Source: an uncultured Eubacteriales bacterium | GTDB lineage: Bacteria > Bacillota > Clostridia > Lachnospirales > Lachnospiraceae | DNA length: 64,000 nt | Assembly: GCA_900314885.1 (NCBI GenBank) | Contig: OMWY01000010.1 | Coordinates: 21,814 to 85,813 of the forward strand | Reading direction: 5' to 3' | Shown here: positions 16,879-25,114 of the stretch, piece after piece | Numbering within the stretch: position 1 is the stretch's first letter | Layout: each line of letters begins with the position of its first letter | Program-made: the position numbers and the translations under genes | The notes under the pieces: model-generated | The model's database searches: none | Told to the model about the DNA's origin: nothing | Seen by the model: only the letters and a program-made list of their open reading frames with translations

Positions 16879-18041
16879 TCCTCGTCACCTCCGATCCCCA
16901 TAAATTTTACTCCAGATTTTTCTTCTTTTAATTCAGAAAAAATATCTTCTATTTCTTCCGTAGAAATATTTTGACCGCCCAAACCACCAATATAATTTGA
17001 CGTAGGTATATTTATACCTGCCTTTTGTAGAGCAGAATTGACATTGGTATAAACCGTCCCTTCATTTCCAAAGGATACGTCCTTCTCAAGCACTGCTATC
17101 GCCTTAGCCCGATTTACAGCATCAGATATCTCTTCATTTGGAAATGGGCGTAAATACCTGATCCTAAGGAGTCCGACTTTTTCTCCTTTATCTCTTAATC
17201 TGTCTACTGTCTCCTTAACAAGGCCCGCGATACTTCCGAGAGTAATTATAATATAATCGGCGTCATCCGTCTTATATTTCTCCGTTAATCCGGTATATTT
17301 TCTCCCGAATATATTATAGAATTTTTCTTCGGCTTCATGTATTGCGTTTAGCGCATTTAAAAGTCCAAGATGCTCCTTATATTTAAATAAATAATTCGTA
17401 TCAGGCCCGGCTGAAAATCCTAAGTTTCTCGGGTGGTCGAGATCCATCTTATTTTCAGTCTCGTATTTTGGTAAAAACTTATCAGCCTCTTCCTCTGTTG
17501 GTACTTCCACTACCTCGTAGGTATGAGTCAGGACAAAGCCGTCAAGGTTCGCCATAAATGGGGTGGAAACCTCCTTTTTCTCGGCTATATAATAGCTCAT
17601 AAGGGCAAGGTCAAGCGCCTCTTGGGCGTCCATGGCGTAGGCCTGAATCCACCCGCTGTCAAGAAGGGAAATCGAATCTCTCTGGTCTCCGTATATATTC
17701 CACGGAAGAGCCGTGGACCTGTTAGCGTTCATCATAACGATAGGGAAACGCCCACCTGAGGCATAGGTAAGACATTCAGCCATATAGAGAAGGCCCTGAG
17801 ACGATGTCGCTGTGAAGGCTCTCGCTCCGACCGCCGAAGCTCCCATAGCGCATGAAAGGGCCGAATGTTCAGACTCAACATGAATAAATTCAGCCTTAAG
17901 GCTTCCGTTCTCCACCATCTCTGACAGTTTCTCAACAACAATAGTCTGGGGAGTAATAGGGTAAGCCGATATAACCTGAGGTCTCGCGAGACGGATGCCT
18001 TCAGCAAAGGCTTCATTACCCGATAAAAATTTTCTTGCCAT
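16875..18041 (-). CDS. 2-oxoacid:ferredoxin oxidoreductase, alpha subunit
   Basis: A 388-residue alpha subunit. The start region GNEAFAEGIRLARPQVISAYPITPQT is the pyrimidine-binding domain signature; the Glu-rich EFIHVESEHSALS, the TSSQGLLYMAECL segment and NRSTALPWNIYGDQRDS follow. The C-terminal transketolase-like domain carries YIIITLGSIAG and VGLLRIRYLRPFP. It forms the substrate site with the beta subunit. The ATG overlaps the stop of the delta gene (TAATG). Substrate specificity (pyruvate, 2-oxobutyrate, 2-oxoisovalerate or arylpyruvate) cannot be read from the sequence; the neighbouring cystathionine lyase gene makes 2-oxobutyrate attractive. Confidence 0.93.
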   Translation of the reverse strand: MARKFLSGNEAFAEGIRLARPQVISAYPITPQTIVVEKLSEMVENGSLKAEFIHVESEHSALSCAMGASAVGARAFTATSSQGLLYMAECLTYASGGRFPIVMMNANRSTALPWNIYGDQRDSISLLDSGWIQAYAMDAQEALDLALMSYYIAEKKEVSTPFMANLDGFVLTHTYEVVEVPTEEEADKFLPKYETENKMDLDHPRNLGFSAGPDTNYLFKYKEHLGLLNALNAIHEAEEKFYNIFGRKYTGLTEKYKTDDADYIIITLGSIAGLVKETVDRLRDKGEKVGLLRIRYLRPFPNEEISDAVNRAKAIAVLEKDVSFGNEGTVYTNVNSALQKAGINIPTSNYIGGLGGQNISTEEIEDIFSELKEEKSGVKFMGIGGDEE

Positions 18042-18331
18042 TACTTTTCCGCCTCCATCTCTATTGCTCCAAGCTTACATATTTTTTTGCATATCCCACA
18101 GCCCTTGCAAAAATCATAATCTATTGATACCTTGCCATTATTTTTATAAATTACTCCATCAGGGCAATACAGGTAACACTGAAGGCAGCCTATACATTTC
18201 TCCGAATTAATTACGGGTCTGATATTTCTCCAGCCTGCGTTTCTCGTGACAAGAAATCCTGCCTCATAGGCTGTGGCTTCAGGGATTTCTGACAGATTCC
18301 ATTTTTTATTTTCTCGTAAATATGGCTTCAT
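18041..18331 (-). CDS. 2-oxoacid:ferredoxin oxidoreductase, delta (ferredoxin) subunit
   Basis: A 96-residue two-cluster ferredoxin subunit. Two complete [4Fe-4S] motifs are visible: CIGCLQCYLYCP at about residues 48-59 and CKGCGICKKICK at about 79-90. The N-terminal 40 residues are the extension typical of PorD/VorD (VTRNAGWRNIRPVINSEKC). It carries electrons from the ThDP site to free ferredoxin. Its start overlaps the gamma gene stop by 4 bases (ATGA). Confidence 0.93.
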   Translation of the reverse strand: MKPYLRENKKWNLSEIPEATAYEAGFLVTRNAGWRNIRPVINSEKCIGCLQCYLYCPDGVIYKNNGKVSIDYDFCKGCGICKKICKLGAIEMEAEK

Positions 18332-18864
18332 AAATTTCCTCCCTCGGTCACCTCTCTATAGGCTGCTTCGACAGCCGCGATATTTTTATCGTGGAGCTTT
18401 GGCGCCATATTTTCTTTTATCGCATTTGCGATATTATCGATATTAATCTCTCTAAAATGGGCCGCAAGCGCTCCGAGCATTATGGTATTTACAATTGGTC
18501 TTTTTAATATATCAAGAGCAATTTTATCACCGTCAATTGTGACAATCCGACTGTCATTATAGTTCTTCTTCGTATTAATTAATATTTTCCCATCCTCTTT
18601 TAAATCAGAAAAAGCTGAATCAGAAAATAAGGTATCATCAAGATAAATAATATAATCAGCCTTATTTATTTCACTCCTGTCTCCGATAGTATTCCTGTCA
18701 AGCTTTGTAAATGCCCTTATAGGCGCTCCCCTTCTCTCCGGTCCGAATGATGGAAAAGCTAACGCGAAATTCTCCTCCCCGTTAAGTATATAAGCATCTC
18801 CTAAGAGTCTTGCGGCGGTGAATGCCCCCTCACCGCCTCTGCCGTGCCATAAAACCTCTGTCAT
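18328..18864 (-). CDS. 2-oxoacid:ferredoxin oxidoreductase, gamma subunit
   Basis: A 178-residue gamma subunit. It starts MTEVLWHGRGGEGAFTAARL, the CoA-binding/Rossmann-type N-terminus of PorG/VorG, followed by the typical FPSFGPERRGAPIRAF and a central DYIIYLDDTLF. The start at 18864 is chosen because AAAGGAA lies about 5 bases upstream and the family begins at this Met; a longer frame runs on into the cysK-like gene. It is 16 bases downstream of that gene. It completes the gamma-delta-alpha-beta order found in archaeal and clostridial Por/Vor clusters. Confidence 0.92.
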   Translation of the reverse strand: MTEVLWHGRGGEGAFTAARLLGDAYILNGEENFALAFPSFGPERRGAPIRAFTKLDRNTIGDRSEINKADYIIYLDDTLFSDSAFSDLKEDGKILINTKKNYNDSRIVTIDGDKIALDILKRPIVNTIMLGALAAHFREINIDNIANAIKENMAPKLHDKNIAAVEAAYREVTEGGNL

Positions 18865-18880
18865 AAATTTCCTTTCTCTT

Positions 18881-19792
18881 CTACTCGTAGAGGTGCTTAC
18901 TGAAATACCTGTCACCCCTGTCGGGCAGAATAATTACTATATTTCCTCTTGCTCCCTTAGCGATAAGCTTTTTAGCAGCCGCATAAGCTCCGCCTGATGA
19001 AGACCCTGCGAAAATTCCTTCCTTCTTCGCAAGCTCCCTCGCTCCCGTAAAAGCATCATCATCATTTATCTTAATAACCTGATCTACGAGAGACATATCC
19101 ATGGTGTCCGCGATAAAGTCATTTCCGATGCCCTCGATATTATAATCGCCGTGCTCCCCGCCTCCCATAGTTGAACCGACCGGGTCAGCGAGGATTCCCT
19201 TTATCGACGGATTCTGTTCCTTAAGATATTTTACCACACCTGAGTAAGTTCCGCCACTACCTGCGCCGGCAACCAGGAAATTTATTTTTCCATCGAGGTC
19301 CTTATATATCTCAGGGCCTGTCGTCTCATAGTGGGCAAGTGGGTTCGCCTGATTCTTAAACTGCTTAAGCGATACTGCCCCCGGAATCGTAGCCTTTACT
19401 TCTTCAGCCTTAGCTGCTGCGCCAAGCATTCCGTCCTCCCTTGGCGTGTTAATAATCTCGGCGCCCAAGGCGCGCATAAGGGTCTGCTTCTCTTCCGAGA
19501 ATTTATCAGGCACTACGAAAATGATCCTATAGCCTTTATTTAAAGCGGCGAAGGCTATTCCAAGGCCTGTGTTTCCGGCGGTTCCCTCTACTATGGTGCC
19601 ACCCTTTTTAAGGATTCCTCGTCTCTCGGCATCCTCTATCATGTACTTCCCTGTTCTGTCCTTTACGCTTCCGGCAGGGTTAGCGAGTTCAAGCTTCGCG
19701 AATATTCTCGCCCCTCCAGGTAAGCCTACATGAGTAAGCTCAACCAGGGGTGTATTTCCAATAAGGTCCTGCATCGATTTATAGTATTTCAT
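18881..19792 (-). CDS. Cysteine synthase / cystathionine beta-synthase family (CysK/MccA-like)
   Basis: A 303-residue fold-type II PLP enzyme. The PLP Lys is in NPAGSVKDRTGKYMI, the Asn-rich loop GTAGNTGLGIAFA follows, and the phosphate loop GAGSGGTYSGV and the C-terminal GSSSGGAYAAAKK are present. The start at 19792 has GTGAGG about 8 bases upstream. It may make cysteine from O-acetylserine and sulfide (CysK) or, as in Bacillus MccA, cystathionine from O-acetylserine and homocysteine. Its direct coupling to a cystathionine lyase family gene and the methyltransferase gene upstream resembles the Bacillus yrrT-mccA-mccB set, which favours reverse transsulfuration. Confidence 0.88.
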   Translation of the reverse strand: MKYYKSMQDLIGNTPLVELTHVGLPGGARIFAKLELANPAGSVKDRTGKYMIEDAERRGILKKGGTIVEGTAGNTGLGIAFAALNKGYRIIFVVPDKFSEEKQTLMRALGAEIINTPREDGMLGAAAKAEEVKATIPGAVSLKQFKNQANPLAHYETTGPEIYKDLDGKINFLVAGAGSGGTYSGVVKYLKEQNPSIKGILADPVGSTMGGGEHGDYNIEGIGNDFIADTMDMSLVDQVIKINDDDAFTGARELAKKEGIFAGSSSGGAYAAAKKLIAKGARGNIVIILPDRGDRYFSKHLYE

Positions 19793-19793
19793 T

Positions 19794-20951
19794 TCATTCC
19801 TCACTTTCACTTATGGCGCTCTCAAGATCGGCTAAGAGGTCATCGACATTTTCAATTCCTACAGATAATCTTATAAGACCATCCGTGATTCCGACCTTCT
19901 GTCTTATCTCATATGGGATAGACGCATGTGTCATGGTAGCCGGATGGCATACCAGGCTTTCCACGCCGCCAAGGCTCTCGGCGAGAGCGATAAGGTGGAG
20001 TGACTTGAAGAATTTCTTTATATTATAATTTTCCTTTAATTCAAATGAAATCATAGCCCCGCCATTTTTTGCCTGTCGCTTATTAATTTCATATCCCTGG
20101 GCGTCAGGAAGTCCCGGATAATAAACCTTTTTAACCGCCTTATTTTCTACAAGTGCTTTCGCTATCTTTTCAGCGTTTTCAACATGTCTGTCAAGTCTTA
20201 CACCAAGAGTCTTGATTCCTCTTATAAGTAAAAATGAATCAAAAGGCCCGAGTACTCCGCCTGTCGCGTTCTGAATAAAGGCTAATTTGTCTGCTAATTC
20301 CTTATCATTTACGACCACAAGTCCCGCTACCAGATCGCTGTGGCCTCCGAGATATTTTGTAGCGGAATGAATTACAATATCTGTTCCAAACTCTATAGGC
20401 CTCTGTAGGTAAGGAGTCATAAATGTATTATCGACGATAGATAATATTCCATGCTTATTAGCTAGGTCCGCGACAGCCTTAAGGTCGGTAATTGTAAGAA
20501 GCGGATTCGCCGGACTTTCTACGTATATGGCCTTGACATCAGGCGTGATTTTTTTCTCGAGTTCTGAAATATTTGTAGTGTCCTCTATAGAGTAGGTTAT
20601 TCCGAAATTATTGAATATTTTATCGAGAACGCGAAATGTACCGCCATAAACATTGCTCGAAATAAGTATCTTATCTCCTGATTTAAAGAGACTTAATACA
20701 GCGGTAATGGCTGCCATCCCCGATCCAAAAGCAAATCCCGCGATTCCGCCCTCAAGCTCCGCTATAAGGGCTTCAAGCGCTGCCCTCGTAGGATTTCCGG
20801 TGCGGGAATACTCCCAGGTAGGATTCTCACCGATTCCTGTCTGCTCGTAGGTTGATGTCTGGTAAATAGGAACATTTACAGCTCCCGTATACTTATCTCC
20901 GTAGATACCACCGTGAATTAACGCTGATTCAATATTCTTATATTCTGCCAT
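19794..20951 (-). CDS. Cystathionine gamma-lyase/synthase family enzyme (MccB/MetB-like)
   Basis: A 385-residue Cys/Met-metabolism PLP enzyme. It shows VPIYQTSTYEQ, YSRTGNPTRAALE, the FGSGMAAITAV loop, VYGGTFRVLD, the YVESPANP and IVDNTFMTPYLQRP segments, and the PLP Lys in DIVIHSATKYLGGHSD. The C-terminal SLGGVESLVCHPATMTHASIP is typical. Such enzymes act as cystathionine gamma-synthase (MetB) or gamma-lyase (MccB). Here the partner CysK/MccA-like gene and the absence of other metB-pathway genes nearby favour the lyase direction: cystathionine to cysteine plus 2-oxobutyrate plus ammonia. The 2-oxobutyrate could feed the oxidoreductase in the same operon. It is 2 bases downstream of the methyltransferase remnant. 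Confidence 0.88.
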   Translation of the reverse strand: MAEYKNIESALIHGGIYGDKYTGAVNVPIYQTSTYEQTGIGENPTWEYSRTGNPTRAALEALIAELEGGIAGFAFGSGMAAITAVLSLFKSGDKILISSNVYGGTFRVLDKIFNNFGITYSIEDTTNISELEKKITPDVKAIYVESPANPLLTITDLKAVADLANKHGILSIVDNTFMTPYLQRPIEFGTDIVIHSATKYLGGHSDLVAGLVVVNDKELADKLAFIQNATGGVLGPFDSFLLIRGIKTLGVRLDRHVENAEKIAKALVENKAVKKVYYPGLPDAQGYEINKRQAKNGGAMISFELKENYNIKKFFKSLHLIALAESLGGVESLVCHPATMTHASIPYEIRQKVGITDGLIRLSVGIENVDDLLADLESAISESEE

Positions 20952-20953
20952 AA

Positions 20954-21872
20954 TTATTTATCTCCTTTTTCCGCTAAAATAATGTGCATATTTTCAAATG
21001 CCTTTAATCTGTTTTCTTTGTTATCGTAATTGTCAAAAAAATGTTCCTGTATTTTCCCCGGAGTCTCATGAGTTTTTATAATGAATTTCTGCCTACCCAG
21101 CGCTTCGGTAATTTCTGATATTTTAAAGCCATGCTTCATCGGCTCGCCCAGCTTCGCGGTAATTTTCGCGAGATTCCTGACCCTTTCAGAATTATTATCT
21201 TCAAAGGTTGTATCATCAGGGAAGTCAAATACCAGCCTGTTACCCGGCCTCGAAATACCCGATATTTTTCTTACTGTATCCTCGAATACATTTAAAGTAA
21301 GATAATAAGTTACGCCAAGGATTGAGAAAAATGTCGGAGCATTTTCATTGAAGTCCGCTTTAATTAAGGAAGCCGCCATGTCATCTTTACTGAAGTCAAC
21401 AGGGACAGTAGGTTACATTTGAAGGGATTTCCCAATTAAGCTTTCTTATCCTCTGCAGCTTGTAGCGCTGCGTATCGGGATGGTCGACCTCAAATATTTT
21501 TATATTCCTGTTCTTATTCCTGAATGAAAATGAATCCATTCCCGCTCCGCATATTACATACTGACAAGGACCATTTTCCTTGGCGAAGCTCGCGAGCTCA
21601 CTTTCAGCAAATGCGATTCTCGAAAGTGGAATCGGTGAGATATATCGGTCCAATTTCCGGTACACCTTCGCGGGATTAAAGCTAAGCTGCCCATGACTTT
21701 TCGAATCGTCGAAGTCATTTTCTATCAGTCTTCCGATTCTCCCATACTCTTCGCTTCCCATGAGATCATAGGCTAAGAAGTCATTAAACATGCCCTTACT
21801 TTCACCTAATGAATGGTAGGCTCTCGCGAATGAACAGAGCTTTGCGGTGATACTTTCTCTTTCTGCTATCAT
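20954..21872 (-). pseudogene. Class I SAM-dependent methyltransferase (LCMT/PPM1-like), frameshifted
   Basis: Two overlapping frames together encode one protein of about 305 residues. The first (21396-21872) has a GAGG ribosome site and the SAM motif QYVICGAGMDSFSFRNK, then IFEVDHPDTQRYK, and stops at NVTYCPC. The second (ending at 20954) continues with the expected VPVDFSKDD, FFSILGVTYYLT and a C-terminal half. Between codons for Tyr and Val there is one extra T at about 21407; removing it restores a continuous frame. The family is the leucine carboxyl methyltransferase-like group. It stands at the position that yrrT occupies in the Bacillus reverse-transsulfuration operon. It is either a recent pseudogene or a sequencing error. 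Confidence 0.82.
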
Positions 21873-21894
21873 GTCTGCCTCTTTCTAATTACAT

Positions 21895-21957
21895 AAAAAG
21901 GCCCCGCCTTGTTCTTCTGCTTCAATTAATCTGAAAACATCGAACTCAGGCGGAGCC
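21895..21957 (-). terminator. Attenuator terminator in the leader of the sulfur operon
   Basis: On the minus strand, a 10-bp stem GGCTCCGCCT (21948-21957) / AGGCGGGGCC (21900-21909), with one U-G pair and a 38-base loop, directly followed by TTTTT (21895-21899). It lies just upstream of the methyltransferase start, so termination here would silence the whole operon. Confidence 0.72.
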
Positions 21958-22012
21958 TAATCATTAAGTAACAGGATTCTTACTGATTGCACACAAAAGA
22001 GCCGCCTGAATT
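21943..22012 (-). promoter_or_regulatory. Predicted antiterminator hairpin competing with the attenuator
   Basis: On the minus strand, AATTCAGGCGG (22002-22012, inside codons 22-25 of the leader peptide) can pair over 11 positions (one U-G) with CCGCCTGAGTT (21943-21953). The second arm uses the CCGCCT that also forms the 5' arm of the terminator, so the two hairpins exclude each other. An earlier segment AGCCGTT (codons 5-7) could in turn pair with GGCGGCT (codons 24-26) and release the terminator arm. Confidence 0.62.
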
Positions 22013-22075
22013 GTTATTACAACAATTACAGCAGCATACGTTACTGTTAAGAAGAACGGCTGTTTCATGTCTCAT
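21980..22075 (-). CDS. Cysteine-rich leader peptide (31 codons), putative cysteine-sensing attenuator
   Basis: A short reading frame from ATG at 22075 to TAA at 21980-21982, with an ACGAGG ribosome-like site about 8 bases before the ATG. Of 31 residues, six are Cys, at positions 14, 15, 16, 18, 19 and 29. The central codons are TGC TGC TGT AAT TGT TGT, and the rest is Asn/Ser/Gly-rich (ending SGGSFVCNQ). No signal peptide is present. It is followed by two exclusive hairpins and then the sulfur operon. This is the layout of a leader peptide in ribosome-mediated transcription attenuation: cysteine shortage would stall the ribosome at the Cys run, let the antiterminator form and allow readthrough. 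Whether the peptide has any function of its own is unknown. The frame, composition and pairing are seen directly; the mechanism is inference. Confidence 0.72.
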   Translation of the reverse strand: MRHETAVLLNSNVCCCNCCNNNSGGSFVCNQ

Positions 22076-22167
22076 GGCAAATACCTCGTTACTGTTATCG
22101 GTCCATTAGTCAGTGCGATAATGGTTTATTGTTTGGTTTACCTATGTGTTTTATAGGTTATGAACAT

Positions 22168-22196
22168 ATACTACCACTACTGATTGCGTTTGTCAA
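22168..22196 (-). promoter_or_regulatory. Predicted promoter of the leader peptide and sulfur operon
   Basis: On the minus strand, a consensus -35 TTGACA (22191-22196), a 17-base spacer and -10 TAGTAT (22168-22173). The expected start leaves a leader of about 85 bases before the cysteine-rich reading frame. No hairpin terminator separates it from the SpoIID-like gene upstream. Confidence 0.7.
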
Positions 22197-22213
22197 GACC
22201 TTTTTTTAAAAAT

Positions 22214-23800
22214 CTAATTTACTTCGCAATTCGTAAAGTAGTGTGTCAGAATTGCCTTATAGCCGAATCCTGCCTCCGCCATGCCTCGGGCGCCTGACTG
22301 TGACATGCCGACACCATGGCCGTAGCCCTCACCGATAAAGACAAAAGTGCCACTCTCCGTTGAAGAGAGGCTGTAATTTGCCAGATTCCCGCTTCCCTCT
22401 ATAGTCACAAAACCTGAACCCTTTATTTTACTTGTACCCGAAGCGCTTATGGCGTAGGCATTCTTTAAATTCACTCTCTCTGTTCCATCACCGGAAATTG
22501 CTGATACGAAGCTGGTGCTATTACCGCCTGCGTAGACACGGAATTTTGTGCTGGGAAGATCAAAGGCAGTCCTTATAGCGTTTTTCTTTAATGTGACAGA
22601 GCCTTTGGTTCCGGTAATTTTCATCGTAAGAGCGCGGCCCGACGAGGATCGCTCTGTGATTTCGACCCTGGTTGCCCTGCCGATATTGCCACCCGCAAGG
22701 GCGCCAAGCCTCGTTGCCTCAAACGTATATTTCCAAGGCTTTTTCTCAGGCTTCGTTTCATATGTGTCGCTTACACTTTTAAGATATCCTATCTTTCCTC
22801 CCCAGACATTTTCAGGAGCCTCAGTCGCGCCACCTGAAGTAGAAAAGAAATAAGTTCTTACGACCTTATCCTTGTATGTCACAAAGGTATTTCTTGTCGC
22901 TATTACCGCCCTGGTGCTTCTGGAATTTTCTTTATCGTACCCGCCATAGGACTGATATTGGGTTGTATCATTTAATTTCGGATAGGATTTAACCGACCCG
23001 CTCGGGCCAAAGCCCTGGCTTGCCACAGCGAAGCTTCTGCATGCTACGGCCTGCGCCCTAAGCGCCTCTATCGGCCAGGACGCTGACATCTCCTGTGGGA
23101 CAACGCCAAACAGGTAATCCTCGAACATTATTACATTAACCGCACTTACTGAAGCTTTACCGTAAGTTCCAAGCTCTATTCTGCCCCTGAAATGGCTGCC
23201 GGCGAGTGTAATGACTTTTACACCTGAGCTGTTGTCTGCTGCCGCTTCTATCTGGGGATTCGCTCCGGCGCTCTCGCTGTCGACATAAAATACTCCACCG
23301 CTGCAGGTAACCTTTAAGAGATATTTGCTCGTATAATTTTTCTTTATAAATGAAGCATGCTTGATTTTTCCACGATTACTGTTTGAAACCATAACATGAA
23401 AGTTAGCAGATTTATTTTCTGTCACTCCCGATAATACAGGATAACAGGTTACACCATATTTTTGGGTAAATGAGTCCGCGGCCTTTTTCGCCGCTGTAAA
23501 TGAAGAATACGACCCCTTTATAACCGCGAAGCTTCCACTGTCTCTTGTAAATGTAAAGCCACTACTACCTGATAATTTATCGAGCCTTATATAATCATTC
23601 CCGCTCGCGAATCCTATATAAATATTCCTGTTTGATATTTTAATTGAATTTTTCGCATAGAAATTCCGTTTGAGGCCGACCCTTATGTAGTCGGTTGATG
23701 AAGCAGCATTTGCGGGGAGTCTTCTCTCCCCGGCAAATGTAATGAGTAAACATAAAATAAGAAATGCGGAAAATATCGAAATTAATCTTTTATTCATCAA
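22214..23800 (-). CDS. SpoIID/LytB domain protein, secreted
   Basis: A 528-residue exported protein. The signal peptide is at residues 1-33 (KRLISIFSAFLILCLLITFAG, cleavage near PANAAS). An SPOR-like segment may occupy about 65-130. The SpoIID domain spans about 215-525: YLFGVVPQEMSASWPIEALR with the catalytic Glu of PQE, RAQAVACRSFAVAS, YQSYGGYDKEN, TYFFSTSGGATE, and a C-terminal GEGYGHGVGMSQSGARGMA. SpoIID-type enzymes are peptidoglycan lytic transglycosylases acting on denuded glycan strands. The family also exists in non-sporulating species, so this alone is not evidence of sporulation. The start overlaps the DUF815 ATPase gene by 4 bases. Confidence 0.9.
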   Translation of the reverse strand: MMNKRLISIFSAFLILCLLITFAGERRLPANAASSTDYIRVGLKRNFYAKNSIKISNRNIYIGFASGNDYIRLDKLSGSSGFTFTRDSGSFAVIKGSYSSFTAAKKAADSFTQKYGVTCYPVLSGVTENKSANFHVMVSNSNRGKIKHASFIKKNYTSKYLLKVTCSGGVFYVDSESAGANPQIEAAADNSSGVKVITLAGSHFRGRIELGTYGKASVSAVNVIMFEDYLFGVVPQEMSASWPIEALRAQAVACRSFAVASQGFGPSGSVKSYPKLNDTTQYQSYGGYDKENSRSTRAVIATRNTFVTYKDKVVRTYFFSTSGGATEAPENVWGGKIGYLKSVSDTYETKPEKKPWKYTFEATRLGALAGGNIGRATRVEITERSSSGRALTMKITGTKGSVTLKKNAIRTAFDLPSTKFRVYAGGNSTSFVSAISGDGTERVNLKNAYAISASGTSKIKGSGFVTIEGSGNLANYSLSSTESGTFVFIGEGYGHGVGMSQSGARGMAEAGFGYKAILTHYFTNCEVN

Positions 23801-25113
23801 AGCTCCGAAAGAAGGTAATTAATATACTGTCTTGCCGTCCTGCCGCTTCTGCCTCCCGCGGCAATAGCGAACTGGCGGGCGCCGGCTGTTAATTCTTCAT
23901 CTGATAATTTTATCTTGTCATAATTAGCGGCGATACCGCGAACTATATTAAAATAATCGTCCTGGTTTGGCGCGGAATAATTAATCTTGAGACCGAATCT
24001 CGCAACCAGGGAAAGCTTTTCCTGAATAGTATCAGAATGATGCACATCGCCTGTGGCTCCCATATCATTTCTGTCATTAAAGCTTTCTTTTATAAGGTGG
24101 CGCCTGTTGCTCGTAGCGTATATCAATACATTTTCCGGACGAACCTCAAGACCACCTTCAATTACCGCCTTCAGATATTTATATTCTATCTCAAAATCCT
24201 CAAAGGAGAGATCATCCATGTAAATAATAAAGCGATAATTTCTGTTCTTAATCTGGCTTATTGCATCCGCAAGGCAGCCGAACTGGTGCTTATATATCTC
24301 TATCATCCTGAGTCCGTCAGGATAGAATTCATTAAGCACAGCCTTGATACTGGTGGATTTACCGGTACCCGCGTCTCCGTAAAGAAGGGTATTGTTAGCC
24401 TTTTTGCCTTCGGTAAACGCCCTTGTATTTTCTATTAACTGACGTTTCTGCTCATCGTACCCGATAATATCGGATAATTTAATTTCCGCTATGTTGGTAA
24501 TAGGAGAAATAATCGCGGAACCATCCTCATCCTTGACACGAAAGGCCTTATTTAATCCGAATTTTCCTACGCCGTAATCCTTATACGACTCGGTAACGAG
24601 ATCATATATTTCATTTTCATCAGCGGCCGCTTCTATTTTTTTAGAAAGGGTACGAACACGCTCGGATACATTAGCGTTATAGACTCTCTCGCTCTTCTTT
24701 ATCGAGTGATAATTTTCTATAACGGTAAAGCAGTTAATATCAAGCTCTTTTTCTATCTTGGAAAAATCATAATTAAATAGAGCCTTGATTACCTTGAAAT
24801 CATTCTTTGCGAAGGCGGTAACTGAACCACCCCTGTCACCTGCCTTTTCGCAGGTGATAGAGAATGGGTTTTCATTTGTCACAAGTAAATACGTGAGATA
24901 ATTATGCCATAAATTATCGTCAAAACCATAGCGGGTAGCTACATCAAGGAGCTTATGAATCTCAGCGTAAATGCGTGAAACCAGCTCTTCCCTGTCAAGG
25001 GTTTCATCCGCGAGTCCGGTATCGAAATCCTTTATTATTTTTGCTAAGGGCATGAGAATATTATCCTTCTCAAAATCCCTGTAAACTACAAGTCTTGCGA
25101 TAAGTCTGTACAT
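23797..25113 (-). CDS. DUF815-type AAA+ ATPase
   Basis: A 438-residue AAA+ family protein. The N-terminal half (1-210) is helical. The ATPase core has Walker A GDAGTGKSTSIKA (about residue 247), the Walker B-like FIIYMDDLSFED, sensor 1 NVLIYATSNRRHL and a C-terminal Arg-rich helix bundle (RSGRTARQYINYLLSEL). This order matches the DUF815 family, whose job is unknown. A role as an unfoldase or loader is possible but unsupported. It lies 1 base from argS and overlaps the SpoIID-like gene. Confidence 0.87.
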   Translation of the reverse strand: MYRLIARLVVYRDFEKDNILMPLAKIIKDFDTGLADETLDREELVSRIYAEIHKLLDVATRYGFDDNLWHNYLTYLLVTNENPFSITCEKAGDRGGSVTAFAKNDFKVIKALFNYDFSKIEKELDINCFTVIENYHSIKKSERVYNANVSERVRTLSKKIEAAADENEIYDLVTESYKDYGVGKFGLNKAFRVKDEDGSAIISPITNIAEIKLSDIIGYDEQKRQLIENTRAFTEGKKANNTLLYGDAGTGKSTSIKAVLNEFYPDGLRMIEIYKHQFGCLADAISQIKNRNYRFIIYMDDLSFEDFEIEYKYLKAVIEGGLEVRPENVLIYATSNRRHLIKESFNDRNDMGATGDVHHSDTIQEKLSLVARFGLKINYSAPNQDDYFNIVRGIAANYDKIKLSDEELTAGARQFAIAAGGRSGRTARQYINYLLSEL

Positions 25114-25114
25114 T

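Noticed and set aside
22214..23800. Proof of a sporulating organism
   Set aside because: SpoIID/LytB and GerMN families also occur in non-sporulating Lachnospiraceae; no other sporulation genes are present here.
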